A stretch of 64,000 bases of DNA from Mycoplasma phocoenae (GCF_012934855.1 NZ_CP051481.1:310001-374000), one strand, 5' to 3'; shown: positions 12,101-23,849, counted from the stretch's first letter. The notes: generated by a model from the letters alone, not told the origin. Translations and numbers: made by a program.

Positions 12101-14387
12101 AATTAAAACTAGATTCGTTGGTATGTTAACCATTAATAACTTCTGAAAACTATTTTCACTATTTATTTCCTTCTCAATAACGGCTTTAATTACGATGTTC
12201 TCATTATCAAGTATGAATGTGTTTGATAAATCTATTCAAAGAACATACCAACAACGTAATTACCGTTATAAATTAGATCTGGAAACACCTACAACTGAAG
12301 GTGGACCATATACAACTTATAATAAGAATGAATTGGATGATAAATTGTATATTCCGGATGATTTATCAGCCACAGCAGGAAATGCGAACGATAACCAAGC
12401 TGATTATAATTCACCTTATTACTTTAAACCAGGTTACGTTTTCAATACCGATATTGCTAAAAAACCATTCAATCCAGCAGTATTAACTAAATCTTCATTA
12501 GATATTTTATTAGATACAGGATTGACACTGAGTCCTTGAGATGTTGTTTATTCATCTTTACCTGAAACACAGAAATCACGTGTAATACACATATTTAAAA
12601 ATGTATCGAACAAAATGATGAATACACAGTATTTATGATGAACAAAAGACAAAACAAGATTCAATAAAAAAACATTCGGTGGTGAATACTTAAATCATGT
12701 GTATGCAACTGAAACAAATGACCCTAATGGTAAGAAGACATCATTCTTCGCTTATTATGACAAACTTGGTACAGGAACTGCAACGGATGATCCTTTAGGA
12801 AGATTCATGTATGTTGAATACAATGAATATAATGATTTTTATGAAAAACCCAAAAACATTAAAACAGATAGAACAAGAATTAAATATAGAAACTTCTTAG
12901 TTGCAGCGTATAAATCAATTGATATAAATGATTATTTCATGTCATTCGGTGGGGTTATTTGAAATGACTATACCAATGAAAAATACTCATATGCAAAAAC
13001 TGAAGTGCAAGGTGAAAATGTAAAATTATATGGTTACAAAGATAAAACCAAGTACATTAAAATAATTGATAATAAAGGGGTTGATTTAACCAACAAACTT
13101 TACTCTTATTTTGATAAAGATAAAAAAACATTACCTGAGGATATTAGTAATACAGAACTGCCACTTGTTATTAACAACTTAACGGCTACAAAATATTCAT
13201 TATCAATAGGTTCTGTAATTGAATTGAAAATTAAAAACGATGTCGATAGATTTGTGGATCAAGTACTAAATTTACCTGTGAAAGAACATAAATATAAATT
13301 CAAAGTTATCGGTATTTCAGAAACATATATAAATAATGAATTAATTACTACAAAACCAATAGTTGATAAAATAGTTGGTTTAGATAAATTAACAAAAATT
13401 CATCGAGAAACACACAAAAATGAATTAGAAGCTGTTATAAAATGTAATCCCGAACATAAAACAAGATTAATTCAGGAATTCAACGATAAATATGAAGCAT
13501 TTAATGGTTTATTATCAAATGACCCAATGCCCGAGCAAACAATATCAACATTAACCACATATTCATCAAGTGGTTATTGAGGAGCTATTCAAAATTTCAA
13601 TGCTAAAAAAGCTGATGATAAATCATTAACAACATTCTTTAAAAAAATCTTTGCTGGATTTATATATAATTCTAACGACGTCAGTGAACCAATGTTAAAA
13701 CACACAATTGAAGCATATAACAAAATCAATGGAACAAACTTCAATTACGAAGACAAAATCAAGGAATTTTTAAATGTTGAAAATGATGATTACAAATCGT
13801 GAGGTAACGGTACATTGACTGGAGAACCGCTTGCGCCAGAAGTTAGAACAAGCATGACAAATGCTATAGAAAAAATGTATGGTGCAGATCTGGGAATTTA
13901 TGGAAAAGATATATTATACTCAGCTTCTAACGACGTTAACTCTAAAGATATTGAAGCTGGATTCATCAGTGAAATTGCTAATACCATTACCGGTATAACA
14001 TTGTTCTTTATCATTATTAGTTTCGTAGTGTCAATAATCATTTTAGTAATGATTACTAATTCGATGGTTAGTTCAAATAAACAAGGTATTGCAACGTTCT
14101 CTATCCTTGGGTATTCAGCAAAAGAAAAATTATATTTATTCTTCTTTAACTATATTCCAGTTATTATTGGAGCATCGTTAATCACAATCCCAATTACTTA
14201 TATACTTATTTTATTATTCAACGCTTTTATGATGTCAACCAGTCAAATGGTATTGCCATTATCTTTATACTTATCAACAATATTATTAAGTATGATTGTT
14301 TCGTTATTAGTGTTTACAATAACATCAATTATGGCTTGAATAAACTTAAACAAAGTAAAACCAATTTACGTATTGAAAGGAAAATAA
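6156..14387 (+). CDS. giant FtsX-type ABC transporter permease (2743 residues)
   Basis: One uninterrupted frame with TGA as Trp; all open stretches across 8.2 kb are in the same phase. A membrane helix lies at residues about 17-40, then an extracytoplasmic part of about 1790 residues, rich in Asn/Lys and without Cys-rich motifs. A first FtsX-like helix block follows at about 1830-2025 (RRYINMRSKVIGILRSQGYR is typical of FtsX/MacB loops), then a second extracytoplasmic part of about 580 residues, then a C-terminal FtsX block at about 2610-2743. This is the MacB/LolC topology, with very enlarged outer domains. AAGGAGGGAT precedes the ATG. The ATPase gene starts one base after the stop. Probable role is export, extraction or mechanotransmission at the membrane; substrate unknown. 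Confidence 0.85.
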
Positions 14388-14388
14388 A

Positions 14389-15237
14389 ATGGCTTTATTT
14401 AAAAAGAAAAATACATCTGAGGTTAAGCAAACAAATGATGAAAATGCATTATCAAAAGATCAATTAAGAAAAATCTGAAAAGCAAATGAAAAACCACGTT
14501 CAAAAGATGAATTCATCAATGAAAAAAATACTGGTACTAATATTATTGAATGTAGGGACGTTTGCAAAACATATTTATCAGGATCGAATGCAACTGAAGT
14601 TTTAAAAGGTATTGACTTTGAAATTAAAAGAGGTGAAATCGCAGTTTTATTTGGTAAATCTGGTTCAGGTAAATCTACATTACTAAATTTGATTAGTGCT
14701 TTAGATAGACCCACATCTGGTCAAATTATCGTAAATAATGTTGCTTTACCATATTTAAGTAATAAAAACCAAACTCTTTTCCGTAGAAATAACATATCAT
14801 TCATTTTCCAAAACTATAATTTATTGCAAAATTTAAACTCGTATGATAATGTCGAAACTGGTGGTAATTTACAAAAAGATAAAAATAAAAAAATGGATAT
14901 TAAAAAATTATTCAAAGATTTTGAATTAGAAGAATCAATGTACAAATACCCTTCACAAATGTCGGGTGGACAACAACAACGTGTATCTATTTTGAGAGCA
15001 TTAGCAAAAAACTCAGAAATAATTGTAGCAGACGAACCAACTGGTGCATTAGATGAAAAAACAAGTTTGATTGTTCAAGATATTTTGATTGATATTAATA
15101 GAAAGTACAATTCGACATTAGTAATTGTTAGTCATGATCCTGACATAGCTGCAATAGCGGATAAAGTAATTTATTTAGAACAAGGAAAAATAAAAGAAAT
15201 TAAAATTCAAAAACGTAATAAACCAACGAAAAAATAA
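14389..15237 (+). CDS. ABC transporter ATP-binding protein (MacB/LolD type)
   Basis: 282 residues. A charged N-terminal extension of about 55 residues precedes the ABC domain. Walker A GKSGSGKS is at residues 89-96, a Q-loop FIFQNYNLL at about 138-146, signature MSGGQQQR at 191-198, Walker B ending ADEPTGALD at 214-222, and an H-loop SHD near 248. ADEPTGALD and MSGGQQQR are hallmarks of the LolD/MacB/FtsE group that pairs with FtsX permeases. It follows the giant permease with one base between them, so the two almost certainly form one transporter. A strong terminator closes the operon. Confidence 0.92.
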
Positions 15238-15241
15238 TTAT

Positions 15242-15273
15242 AAAAGTTAACGCATCTCAGCGTTAACTTTTTA
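15242..15273. terminator. bidirectional terminator between the permease operon and tpx
   Basis: Perfect 11-bp stem AAAGTTAACGC/GCGTTAACTTT with A and T runs on its flanks. It lies between the ends of two convergent genes and can serve both. Confidence 0.88.
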
Positions 15274-15290
15274 TTTTATTAATATTTATT

Positions 15291-15776
15291 TTATTGAAAA
15301 TAACTCATTATTATTGAATAATCGGGTTCTGAAGATACCTCTTTAACGTATTCTACATGAAGTATTTTATTGTTTTCATCAAGAACAAAAACAGCTCTTG
15401 TTAGTAAACCTAGTTCTTTAATTTTTGTACCTGTTTTATGACCGAAATCATTAAATAAATACTCGCTTAAAGTAATCAATGTTTTATTGTTTTTAGCAAC
15501 GCAGTAACGATTCAATGCGAATGGTAAATCGCATGATATTACCGCAGCAGGGAAGTTTAAATTTTTAAACTCATTCATAAATTTAGTAGTTTCCATTTCA
15601 CACACACCAGTATCTATAGATGGAATTGAGAAAACCAATTTTTTAGTTTGACCTAGCTCTGATAATTCAAATGCACTCATATCGTTTTTTACTGCTTTGA
15701 AATTGGGGAATGTGTCGCCGATACTCAATTGACTACCTAATAGCGTAACGCTTTTCCCTTTAAAAGTTATATCCAT
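15291..15776 (-). CDS. tpx: thiol peroxidase
   Basis: 161-residue thioredoxin-fold peroxidase that reduces hydroperoxides. The peroxidatic Cys is C59 in PSIDTGVC, and the resolving Cys is C92 in DLPFALNRYC; these match the C61/C95 pair of enteric Tpx. The usual DTPVC has Gly for Pro at residue 57, and there is an extra C82. Length fits the family (about 165). AAGGAGTAAA precedes the ATG. In a catalase-free mollicute this is a likely main peroxide defence; the reductant is presumably thioredoxin. Confidence 0.92.
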   Translation of the reverse strand: MDITFKGKSVTLLGSQLSIGDTFPNFKAVKNDMSAFELSELGQTKKLVFSIPSIDTGVCEMETTKFMNEFKNLNFPAAVISCDLPFALNRYCVAKNNKTLITLSEYLFNDFGHKTGTKIKELGLLTRAVFVLDENNKILHVEYVKEVSSEPDYSIIMSYFQ

Positions 15777-15828
15777 TTTACTCCTTACTATATAAAAAAT
15801 TATATAAACAAAATCTAAATAAAAATAA

Positions 15829-15856
15829 TAAAAAACGCATTTGACTGCGTTTTTTT
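15829..15856. terminator. terminator downstream of the LicD-like gene
   Basis: Stem AAAACGCA/TGCGTTTT with a TTTGAC-type loop and T runs on both strands. It lies 26 bases past the minus-strand stop at 15882, and just upstream of tpx on the same strand. Confidence 0.8.
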
Positions 15857-15881
15857 ATTGAAATATTAACTTTTTTATTCA

Positions 15882-16640
15882 TTACAGGATTTCAATATTT
15901 TTACCCTTAAACTTTTTGTATTCTATTGAATTTTGATATTCGTATTTCTTTTTAGGTATTTTTGTTTGTTTGTATTTTAATCCGAATGTATTTGTTAAAT
16001 AATCGTTGTACTCACTTATTATTTTGACTTCAAAATTTTTAAAAGTTTTAATTTCTCTTTTATAAGAAATGTTATTAATTCAACTGCTTTTTTTATATGA
16101 TAGTACATAAAAATAATCATATTTTTTTGCCACTAAAATGTTTGCAAGTTCTTTATATGTTATTGGTTTCAACAATTTTAATAGTGTTTTGGCAATCATT
16201 TTTTTCAATAAAATTGATACATTTTTAGCCATTATTTGGCTATTGAAGTGACAAGCTCACATACGCAACTTATTATTAACTTTTTTAATATTTTTTACTT
16301 TTTTTTCAGTTGTGGGTATTAATAAATTGATATTCAAAAATGGATAGTCATTGTATATGTTATCAATATTGACTACAAATTTTGGTTGTATATCTGAGTA
16401 TTTATCGATCATTGTATTATCTAAAATTCTATTAGGAAATAAGTTTTTAAATTGTTCATATGATTTTAAAGTCATCATCACTGAAAAGTTATTTAACACT
16501 TGATTATATTGAGTTTGAGTTACAATTTCTAACAAAGTATATTGATCAACACTGTATCAAATGTCATGTTGATCACATAAATAACAAAATTCTTGAAGTA
16601 TTTTAAATTTATTTTTTTCTACGTTGGTCATATTTGACAT
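15882..16640 (-). CDS. degenerate LicD-like (nucleotidyltransferase-fold) protein
   Basis: 252 residues. I recognise LicD-family landmarks: an N-terminal FCYLCDQHDIWY segment (compare the fCekhnIkYfl stretch before the catalytic loop), then TLLEIVTQTQYNQVLNNFS, then MTLKSYEQF. Near the C-terminus, SEYNDYLTNTFG-KYKQTKIP matches the DY/GdY-P end of LicD proteins. LicD enzymes attach phosphocholine to surface glycans or glycolipids. Here the GTLLGavRh-IPWDDDiD block is replaced and the catalytic Asp triplet is absent, so activity is doubtful. The start is not secure: ATG at 16640 or 16631, with no good Shine-Dalgarno. The assignment is inference from pattern memory. Confidence 0.55.
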
Positions 16641-16756
16641 TATACTGAATCCAAATGTTTTTTTGTTTTGAAAAACGAAAAGACAATAAAAAAAATACTA
16701 ATTTAAAACCAAAAAAAGCGTTCATTTTTTTAAAAAATCAAATCAAAATACTAATT

Positions 16757-16807
16757 TGATATAATTTACTTATTCTAATTTCAAAATTTATGTATTATTA
16801 TACATAA
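16757..16807 (+). promoter_or_regulatory. promoter and inverted repeat before the P80/P60 operon
   Basis: An extended -10 TTTGATATAAT ends at 16765, giving a leader of about 60 bases. Inside that leader, TTATGTA (16788-16794) and TACATAA (16801-16807) form a perfect inverted repeat around a 6-base centre. It has no T run, so it is more likely an operator or mRNA hairpin than a terminator. Confidence 0.45.
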
Positions 16808-16833
16808 TAACAAAACCAAAATAAGGAGTACAG

Positions 16834-19020
16834 ATGGCAAAAAATGAAAGTTGATTAAAGAAAATAGCACGTTTCAATAGTACAAAAGCACAACAAAATA
16901 AACGCCCTAGTTCTACAAAACAACAAGAAGCAGTTACACCAACTAAAAAATGACCAAAATACGTAATTGGCGCATTAATTTTAGGTGTTATTGCATCTGG
17001 TATAGCAATACCTTTAGGAATCGCTGCTAAAAAAGAAAAAGAAGATTTTCCAATAATTAAACCGGCAGAAGTTGTTTTTAAATTCAAAACTGCAGATGGT
17101 AAGGAAATCGTTATCCCATTTGATCAATTAGAAAAACAAGAAAAAAACATGAATGAGGGTAAATATATTTACTCAAATCTTGAAGATGAAGTAGCATTAT
17201 TTTTATACAAACAAGAGTATAAAGCCTCAGCAAGATACGAAGCAATATACAATGCAAATAAAGTAAGTTCTAAGAAAAAAAGTTTCAAATTACAATCTAT
17301 CAAACAAATTGAAGATTCTAAAAAAGCAAACATAAATGAGCTAAAATTGCGTCTACAAAAGCAATTCGGAATTGGTAAGTGAGAAGATAAATTTAAAGAA
17401 GAATTGGCAAAACCTCAATACGGACAAGCTAAAAATGAACAAGAAGCAATTAAACATTTAGTTGCTCAAAGAATTAAAAGAGATGCTTTCCGTCGTTTTG
17501 AAGTAGCGGTAAATACAGATTGAACATTGGATGAAGTTAAAAACGGTATCAAAGCATCTGCGGATGTTAAATACACTTGATACAACGATGAAACTAAAAA
17601 AGATGAAGAAGTAAAACTATTTAATAAAGGCGATGTAATTAAATTTGGCAAAGATTTAAATTTCATTAAATTACACGGTGAAAAACAAAATGCTTATACA
17701 CCTCAATCTGTAAAAACGAAAGAAGAAGCAGAAATAAAAGTGCACGCTTTATTAACAAGTTCATTTGTTGATGACAAAAAGGATGCTGGTATTTATTTAA
17801 ATGATTGAATATCGCAAGAACACGTAGTTTATTCAAAATTAACCTTACCATTCATCCCTAATGAAGAATCAGCAGAACTTCCTTTTAAAGTTACAAAAGA
17901 TAGTATTAAGAAAATTTTAAAATTTACAGATTTTAAAGCAGATGAAACTGGAAACAAAACCAAAATTGATTTACTATTCAATCGTTTAAAAGATTTTAAA
18001 GGAATTTCAAACTTTGTAAAAGGTACAAATTTAACTTCACAAGAACAAAATCAAGCTAAAAATGACAAAACAATTTTAGAAGCATTATCAAATGCTAATG
18101 CTGAATCTTATGGATCAGATGGATTTAAATCAATTTCAAAAATCTATGAAAATGAAAATGCAAGTTTTTATGTTCCATTTGTTTCAATAATAGACAATAA
18201 CAGCATTTTTACACCAAAAGTTATAGATAACTTCTTTGAACAATTATTTGAAAAAGTCAAATCCGATTTATTCAATAATGAAGAAGAAATTGTTAATTTA
18301 TTAAGCAAAAAAGATATTGAATGAACTAAAGAAACCGCAGTGCAAGCTGAAAAAGATAACAAATTGTTAGAACTGAAAATTAATGAAATCGAAAATTTTG
18401 AAACTAAAATGGGAAACATTATTAGAGATATTCTTGGACAATCTGAAACAGATAAAAAAGTTAGCACAGTTTATAAATTAAATGGACAAACAGCAATCTT
18501 AAACAGCAATGGATTACACTTTATTTCCACAGCCACAGTAAAAACTGAAGAGCAAGCAAGAAAATTAATTCTTTCTGATATTGAAATCAAATCAAAAGAA
18601 AAAAAATCCAAATCATTACGTCCGATATTAAATATTGAAACAATTTTTAAAGAAATGTTCACTCCTGATTACATTATTCTTTCAATTTTAAATAATAATG
18701 AATTCATCGAATTTGCTAAAAACCAAAACTATAAAGATTATTCAACAGAAAAAGATAAAAAATTCAGTCAAGAAGACATTGAAATGGCTAAAAAATACAC
18801 TACCATTTTAAATGGTTCAAGACAATTGAGTTTATTGAATCAAAAAACAGCACAAATTAAAGAATACATTGAACAATTAGTTAACAACGAACTAAACACT
18901 GACTTTGTATTTGATCAAATCCTTGGTAAATGAGTTGTTAAAAATCATAACGAAAAAGATTTCTTAGGATTTATTTACCCAATTATTGAAAAAAAATTAA
19001 ACAACAAAGGAGATAAATAA
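16834..19020 (+). CDS. membrane-anchored surface protein, P80-like (HinT-interacting complex)
   Basis: 728 residues. A basic N-terminus of about 40 residues precedes one transmembrane helix (about 43-65, GALILGVIASGIAIPLGIAA). The rest is a long Lys/Glu/Asn-rich extracytoplasmic part, probably largely helical. It has no lipobox. It overlaps the next gene, a lipoprotein, by one base. This order and architecture fit the P80/P60 membrane pair of Mycoplasma hominis that binds the cytosolic HinT protein. The similarity is from layout and general sequence character, so I hold the name loosely. AAGGAGT lies before the ATG. Confidence 0.6.
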
Positions 19021-20714
19021 TGAAGAAAAAAATATTCTATTATTCACTTGCATCATTAAGTGCACTTGCTCCTTTAGTTGCGGCCCCAGTAGTTTCATGT
19101 ACCAAAACAGATCCATTGGATAAAAATATTCGCGGAAAACAAAATACAATACTAAAAAGTCAAGCAACAAAAAACAACATTTTAGAACAAGTTTCGAATG
19201 GTTGAATCATGTCGCTATATTCAAGCGAATTAAAAAATATCGATTCAAAAGTTAAAGACAAACTTGCGAAATTATTTGAGAATAAAAATTCTGCTTACTA
19301 TAAAGATTTCAAAACATTTTTTGATATATATACTGAAAGATCGCTAAAAAACAACCCGCAACACTTCAAAATATTAAAACAAGAGTTATTAACAAATGGT
19401 GTTAATGTACTTGAATTCAACCCAGTAATGAATCAAAAAATGACTGATGACGATATGGAATTCTTATATAAAAATTCTTCTAAATTATCAAATGGTGTTC
19501 GTACTCAAATTCATAAAATGATGACAGTATACAATTATTTAACTAAATCAAGAAATGAAGCAATGAATTTCACTATCAATCAAGCAACTAAAAATGATAT
19601 TTCATTAGAAAAAATCGATACAAAAGATTATAGTGAATATGATAAAGAAAGATTTGAGTTATTAGATTTGGCTTCTGCTGATGTATTTTTAGTTAAATAC
19701 TTATTGGATAACAAACTTGTTGAAAGTTGATCATTCAAAAGAAAAGAAAATGCTCAGTTATGACAAAACCATGCTGAAATCAATTCAATTGAACAATACA
19801 ATGAATTGATTAAAAATAACGAAATTAAATACACAACAGCTAAAAACGAAAGTTTAAAAATTGGTTTAAAAAACAATGAATTAGACGACTTACGTGGATA
19901 CAATGGAATTGTCAAATTCACAGGCACAGCAGCTGACAAATTATCATATTCAAATTATTGAATTAAAAATAATAAACACTTAGTTCATGGATTTATTGAC
20001 CCTAACTCATCAAATATTTATTCAATGAACAATTTACACTTTAATCAAATTGTTATTGATTCAATACAAACTAAACCAGAATTTAAATTAAAAGATTCAT
20101 CCAAAGACAAAAAAGATGGATTCACAAAAGAAGACTTTGAAGTAACGGGTTGAGATTACGATTCTACTAAAAAAGAATTTACTAAAAAATATTCTGAAAA
20201 AACATTCAAATTAATAATTGATCGTGTAGAAAAAATTAATTTTGAAAACAAAAACAAAGAACTTGAAACAAACATTACTTTAACAATCAAACTTTCTGCT
20301 CCTGAATTAGGTGAAGATTCAACATTTGTATACACTGATGAATTATTCGATAAAAAAGCAACAACTCAAACAGAATTTGAACAAGAAAAATTCCCCTCAA
20401 CAGTTAACTTATTCGTTAAATCTTCTAATGAGTTAAAGGGAGAATATTTAATTAAAATCGTTCCAGTAACTAAAAAAATTACTGTAAAAGAAAATAATAA
20501 AGATGTTTCTAAAAATAAAGCAACATTGGAAAATACTTTATGAGGAGAAACTAAAAACAAAGATTTATTAGTTAAAAATATCATTAATAATGATTTAGAT
20601 AACTTATACAAACAAGCTTCAAAATATTATTCAAAACTTGGGTTCGGTATTCAAAAAGATTCAATTGATAAAACAATCATTGACTTTTTAAAAGTTGAAA
20701 ATTTAATCGATTAA
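19020..20714 (+). CDS. lipoprotein, P60-like (HinT-interacting complex)
   Basis: 564 residues. A signal peptide with KKK at the start and a hydrophobic core ends in the lipobox VVSC, so Cys27 should be lipidated and the protein displayed outside. The mature part is Lys/Asn-rich with no enzymatic motif. Its ATG shares a base with the P80-like stop codon (TAATG), which implies translational coupling and a stoichiometric complex. A hairpin terminator follows. No hinT gene lies next to it in this window, unlike the M. hominis cluster as I recall it. Confidence 0.62.
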
Positions 20715-20720
20715 TATTTC

Positions 20721-20755
20721 AAAAAAATAGCACATCGCACGATGTGTTATTTTTT
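20721..20755. terminator. bidirectional terminator between P60-like gene and lepA
   Basis: Stem ATAGCACATC/GATGTGTTAT (one G-U pair), loop GCAC-like, with A and T runs. It lies between convergent gene ends. Confidence 0.8.
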
Positions 20756-20761
20756 AAATTA

Positions 20762-22555
20762 TTAACTATTTGGATCAGATTTTAAAATTGCTAAGAATGC
20801 TTCTTGAGGAACTTCTACTGAACCGATTGATTTCATCCGTTTTTTACCAGCTTTTTGTTTTTTTAGTAGTTTTTGTCTACGGGTAACGTCTCCTCCGTAT
20901 AACTTAGCTGTAACATCCTTTCGATAAGCTTTAACTGTTTCTCTTGCAATAATTTTTCCACCAATTGCGGCTTGTATTGGAACTTCAAAGTTTTGACGTG
21001 GAATAACTGTTTTTAGTTTTTCACATAATTCGCGACTTCTTATATATGCCGAATCGCGGTGAACAATCATTGCTAAAGCATCAATCTTTTCACTATTTAG
21101 TAAAATATCAACTTTTACTAAATCACTTTCTCTAACACCAATAAAATCGTATTCAAACGAAGCATAACCTTTTGAATTTGATTTCATTAAATCAAAGAAA
21201 TCAAAAATAATTTCATTCAATGGTAATTCGTAAATTAAACGTCTACGATTATCATCAATATGTTCTAAATCAACATATTTACCACGTTTATTTTGGCATA
21301 GTTCCATCATAGCACCCAAATATTCTTGTGGCACAAAAATACTTGCCTTGATAAATGGTTCTTCGATTGTTTCAATATAATTTCTTTCCGGTAATAATGA
21401 AGGGTTTGTTATATTCAATACCTCTCCATTTGTCTGAGTTACATAAAACTCAACGCTAGGCGCAGTTGCAATAATTTCCAAGTTAAATTCTCTTTCGAGC
21501 CTTTCTTGTAATATTTCCATATGCAACATCCCAAGGAATCCAATACGGAAACCGAATCCTAATGCTTTAGATGTTTCAGGTTGATAACTGATTGATGAAT
21601 CGGATAATGAAATTTTTTCTAGTGCATCCTTTAAATCATTATAGTCACGTGTATCAACTGGGTAAAATCCAGTATATACAACAGGTTTTAATTTTTTATA
21701 TCCTGGTAATGGTGCGCTAGCTGGATTATTTACAAGAGTTATTGTATCACCAATTTGAATGTCTTTAGCGTCTCTAATTGATGCTGCTATTCAACCTACT
21801 TCTCCAGCTTCTAAGTATTCACGTTTTTGTTCTTTTGGGGTTCTAATACCTAATTCAACAACGTGAAATTCTTTTTTGTTGTGCATTAATTTAAAATCAT
21901 CACCCACTGACAATTTACCATTGAATAATCTGACTAATAAAATAACACCTCTGTATGAGTCAAAATATGAGTCAAATATTAATCCAGTTAATGGTTTTTC
22001 AGTATCAGCCTCTTTAGGAGCGGGTATACGTTCAATAACTGCATCAATAACTTGTTCAATTCCAATACCGGTTTTAGCTGATACCAAGATAGCATCAGAA
22101 GCATCAATACCTATAACATTTTCAATTTCTTGTTTAACCATATCAGGGTTAGCAGACGGCAAATCAATTTTATTAATAATAGGTATAATTTCTAAATTAT
22201 GTTCCAAAGCTAAATATACGTTGGCAAGTGTTTGCGCTTCGATACCTTGTGTTGCATCAACTAATAATAAAACACCCTCACAAGCTGCTAATGATCTAGA
22301 AACTTCGTATGTAAAATCGACGTGTCCTGGGGTATCGATTAAATGAAATACATAATCTTTATATTTGATTTGTACCGCATTTAATTTGATTGTTATACCT
22401 CTTTCACGTTCAAGATCCATTGTATCTAAATGTTGTGTTTCTAAATCACGTTTTTCAACAGTATCAGTAATTTCTAAAATACGGTCCGCCAATGTGCTTT
22501 TACCGTGATCAATATGTGCAATAATTGCGAAATTTCTTATTTTTTTATTTGTCAT
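20762..22555 (-). CDS. lepA: elongation factor 4 (back-translocating GTPase)
   Basis: 597-residue translational GTPase. G1 AHIDHGKST is at residues 13-21, then a switch [10 protein letters not shown], and NKIDLPSA as G4. The C-terminal region has [10 protein letters not shown] and ends in a basic [13 protein letters not shown] segment, as in LepA. Length is that of the family (about 598). I start at 22555: the in-frame extension upstream is hydrophobic, unrelated to the family and without ribosome site. There is no Shine-Dalgarno; a TACAAT -10-like box lies 7 bases before the ATG, so the mRNA may be leaderless. Confidence 0.96.
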
Positions 22556-22679
22556 AAATTTAATTGTAACTGAAAATATTTTTTTTAATTGATAGTTATT
22601 AGAATAAAAAAAATTGTTTACAATATTAATATACATTCTTATAACATTAATGTAAAAATATAAGTAAGAAAGGCTAAAA

Positions 22680-23363
22680 ATGAATTTTGTTTGAGTAAAT
22701 GCAATACTATTGATCATAGGTTATTTTATAGGTTCATTAAATTTGAGTGTATTCCTCACAAAGAAAAAAAATACAGATATAAGAACACTTGGTTCAAAAA
22801 ATGCGGGTGCAACTAACACAATGCGTATTTTTGGAAAAAAAATGGGCTTATTAGTATTTTTATTCGATGTACTTAAAGCGTATTTACCAATCATTATTGC
22901 ATTTCTAATTAAAGATTACGCGTTGATAAAAAATGGTTATGAAATTGGTTATTGTATTGTGCCTGTAATAATTGGTCTAGGATCACTTATTGGACACATA
23001 TTTCCAATTTACCACAACTTTAAAGGTGGCAAGGGCGCAGCAACCTTTTTAGGTATTATTGTTGCAATTAATCCATTGTTTTTTGTTATTGGTTTTGTTA
23101 TTTTTGTTTCAATAGTTTACAGTTCAAAATATGTATCCCTTGGATCTATTATTGCCCCATTCATATTAGTGTGTTTATCATTTATTCCTTGATTCGCTGT
23201 TGGTTCATTAGGTTTTACTCATTCAGTTAATTTACAAGATCATTGATATGTGATTGGAATTGTTGCGTTAATTGCCGATATTTTTGTCATAGTTAAACAT
23301 TCTAGCAATATAAAAAGATTGCTCGCACACAAAGAAAATAGATTGAAAATCTCTAATAAATAA
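22680..23363 (+). CDS. plsY: acyl-phosphate:glycerol-3-phosphate acyltransferase
   Basis: 227-residue membrane enzyme that makes lysophosphatidate, with G3P from gpsA and before PlsC. The three PlsY motifs are visible: GSLN near residue 16, [13 protein letters not shown] at about 36-48, and [18 protein letters not shown] at about 107-124. Five or more hydrophobic segments are present. AGAAAGG precedes the ATG. It is transcribed divergently from lepA. Confidence 0.93.
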
Positions 23364-23458
23364 GAATTATTTATGCTGAAAATTTAAAAATATCAATATA
23401 AATAACCGTTTTTGAAGAGAAAACATGTAAAACTTAAGTAAATACAATTGTATTAATA

Positions 23459-23464
23459 TATAAT
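23459..23464 (+). promoter_or_regulatory. -10 box before the 95-residue membrane protein
   Basis: TATAAT, 60 bases before the start codon. No convincing -35 is seen, as is common in mycoplasmas. Confidence 0.4.
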
Positions 23465-23524
23465 ATACTTAGTTTGAAAAGCATTTTAGAATGTAATAAA
23501 CCAAAATTATACATAGGAGAATTT

Positions 23525-23812
23525 ATGAAAAAACAAAATCCGAAATTACAAAAAGAATGAATAGCACAACACGGACAACACTCATACAACGTTGTTCCTA
23601 AAGATGCTGAAATGAATGTTGTTTTTGTTGATAAAAAAAGAAGATGACCAAGAATATTGTTGTGAATAATTTATGCAATTTTAATTATTTTAGCAACAAT
23701 TCTTGTTGCAACAACAATTGCTTATGTGGCTGACTTTATTATTTATAAAGGAACTGATCAAGATGGTTTACTATGAACAGTAGCACAAAGACAAAAAGGT
23801 TTATTTAGATAA
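23525..23812 (+). CDS. small single-pass membrane protein of unknown function
   Basis: 95 residues, real only with TGA as Trp (four of them). The N-terminus of about 40 residues is soluble. KKRRW precedes one long hydrophobic helix (about residues 43-71), then a short tail ends KGLFR. TAGGAGA precedes the ATG, a promoter-like TATAAT lies upstream, and a terminator follows, so it is an independent unit. I recognise no family. The positive charges before the helix predict the N-terminus inside. Confidence 0.7.
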
Positions 23813-23821
23813 TTGTTAATT

Positions 23822-23848
23822 AAAAACTTCGCAGAGCGAAGTTTTTTT
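23822..23848. terminator. bidirectional terminator between the small membrane gene and deoB
   Basis: Perfect stem AAACTTCGC/GCGAAGTTT with loop AGA and flanking A/T runs, between two convergent stops. Confidence 0.85.
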
Positions 23849-23849
23849 A

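Noticed and set aside
21876-22346. 156-residue open frame on the plus strand opposite lepA
   Set aside because: It is the antisense shadow of a strongly conserved GTPase gene and has no ribosome site or family pattern.
22556-22717. N-terminal extension of lepA by about 54 residues
   Set aside because: The extra stretch is not LepA-like, it overlaps the plsY start on the other strand, and the family N-terminus begins at the ATG at 22555.
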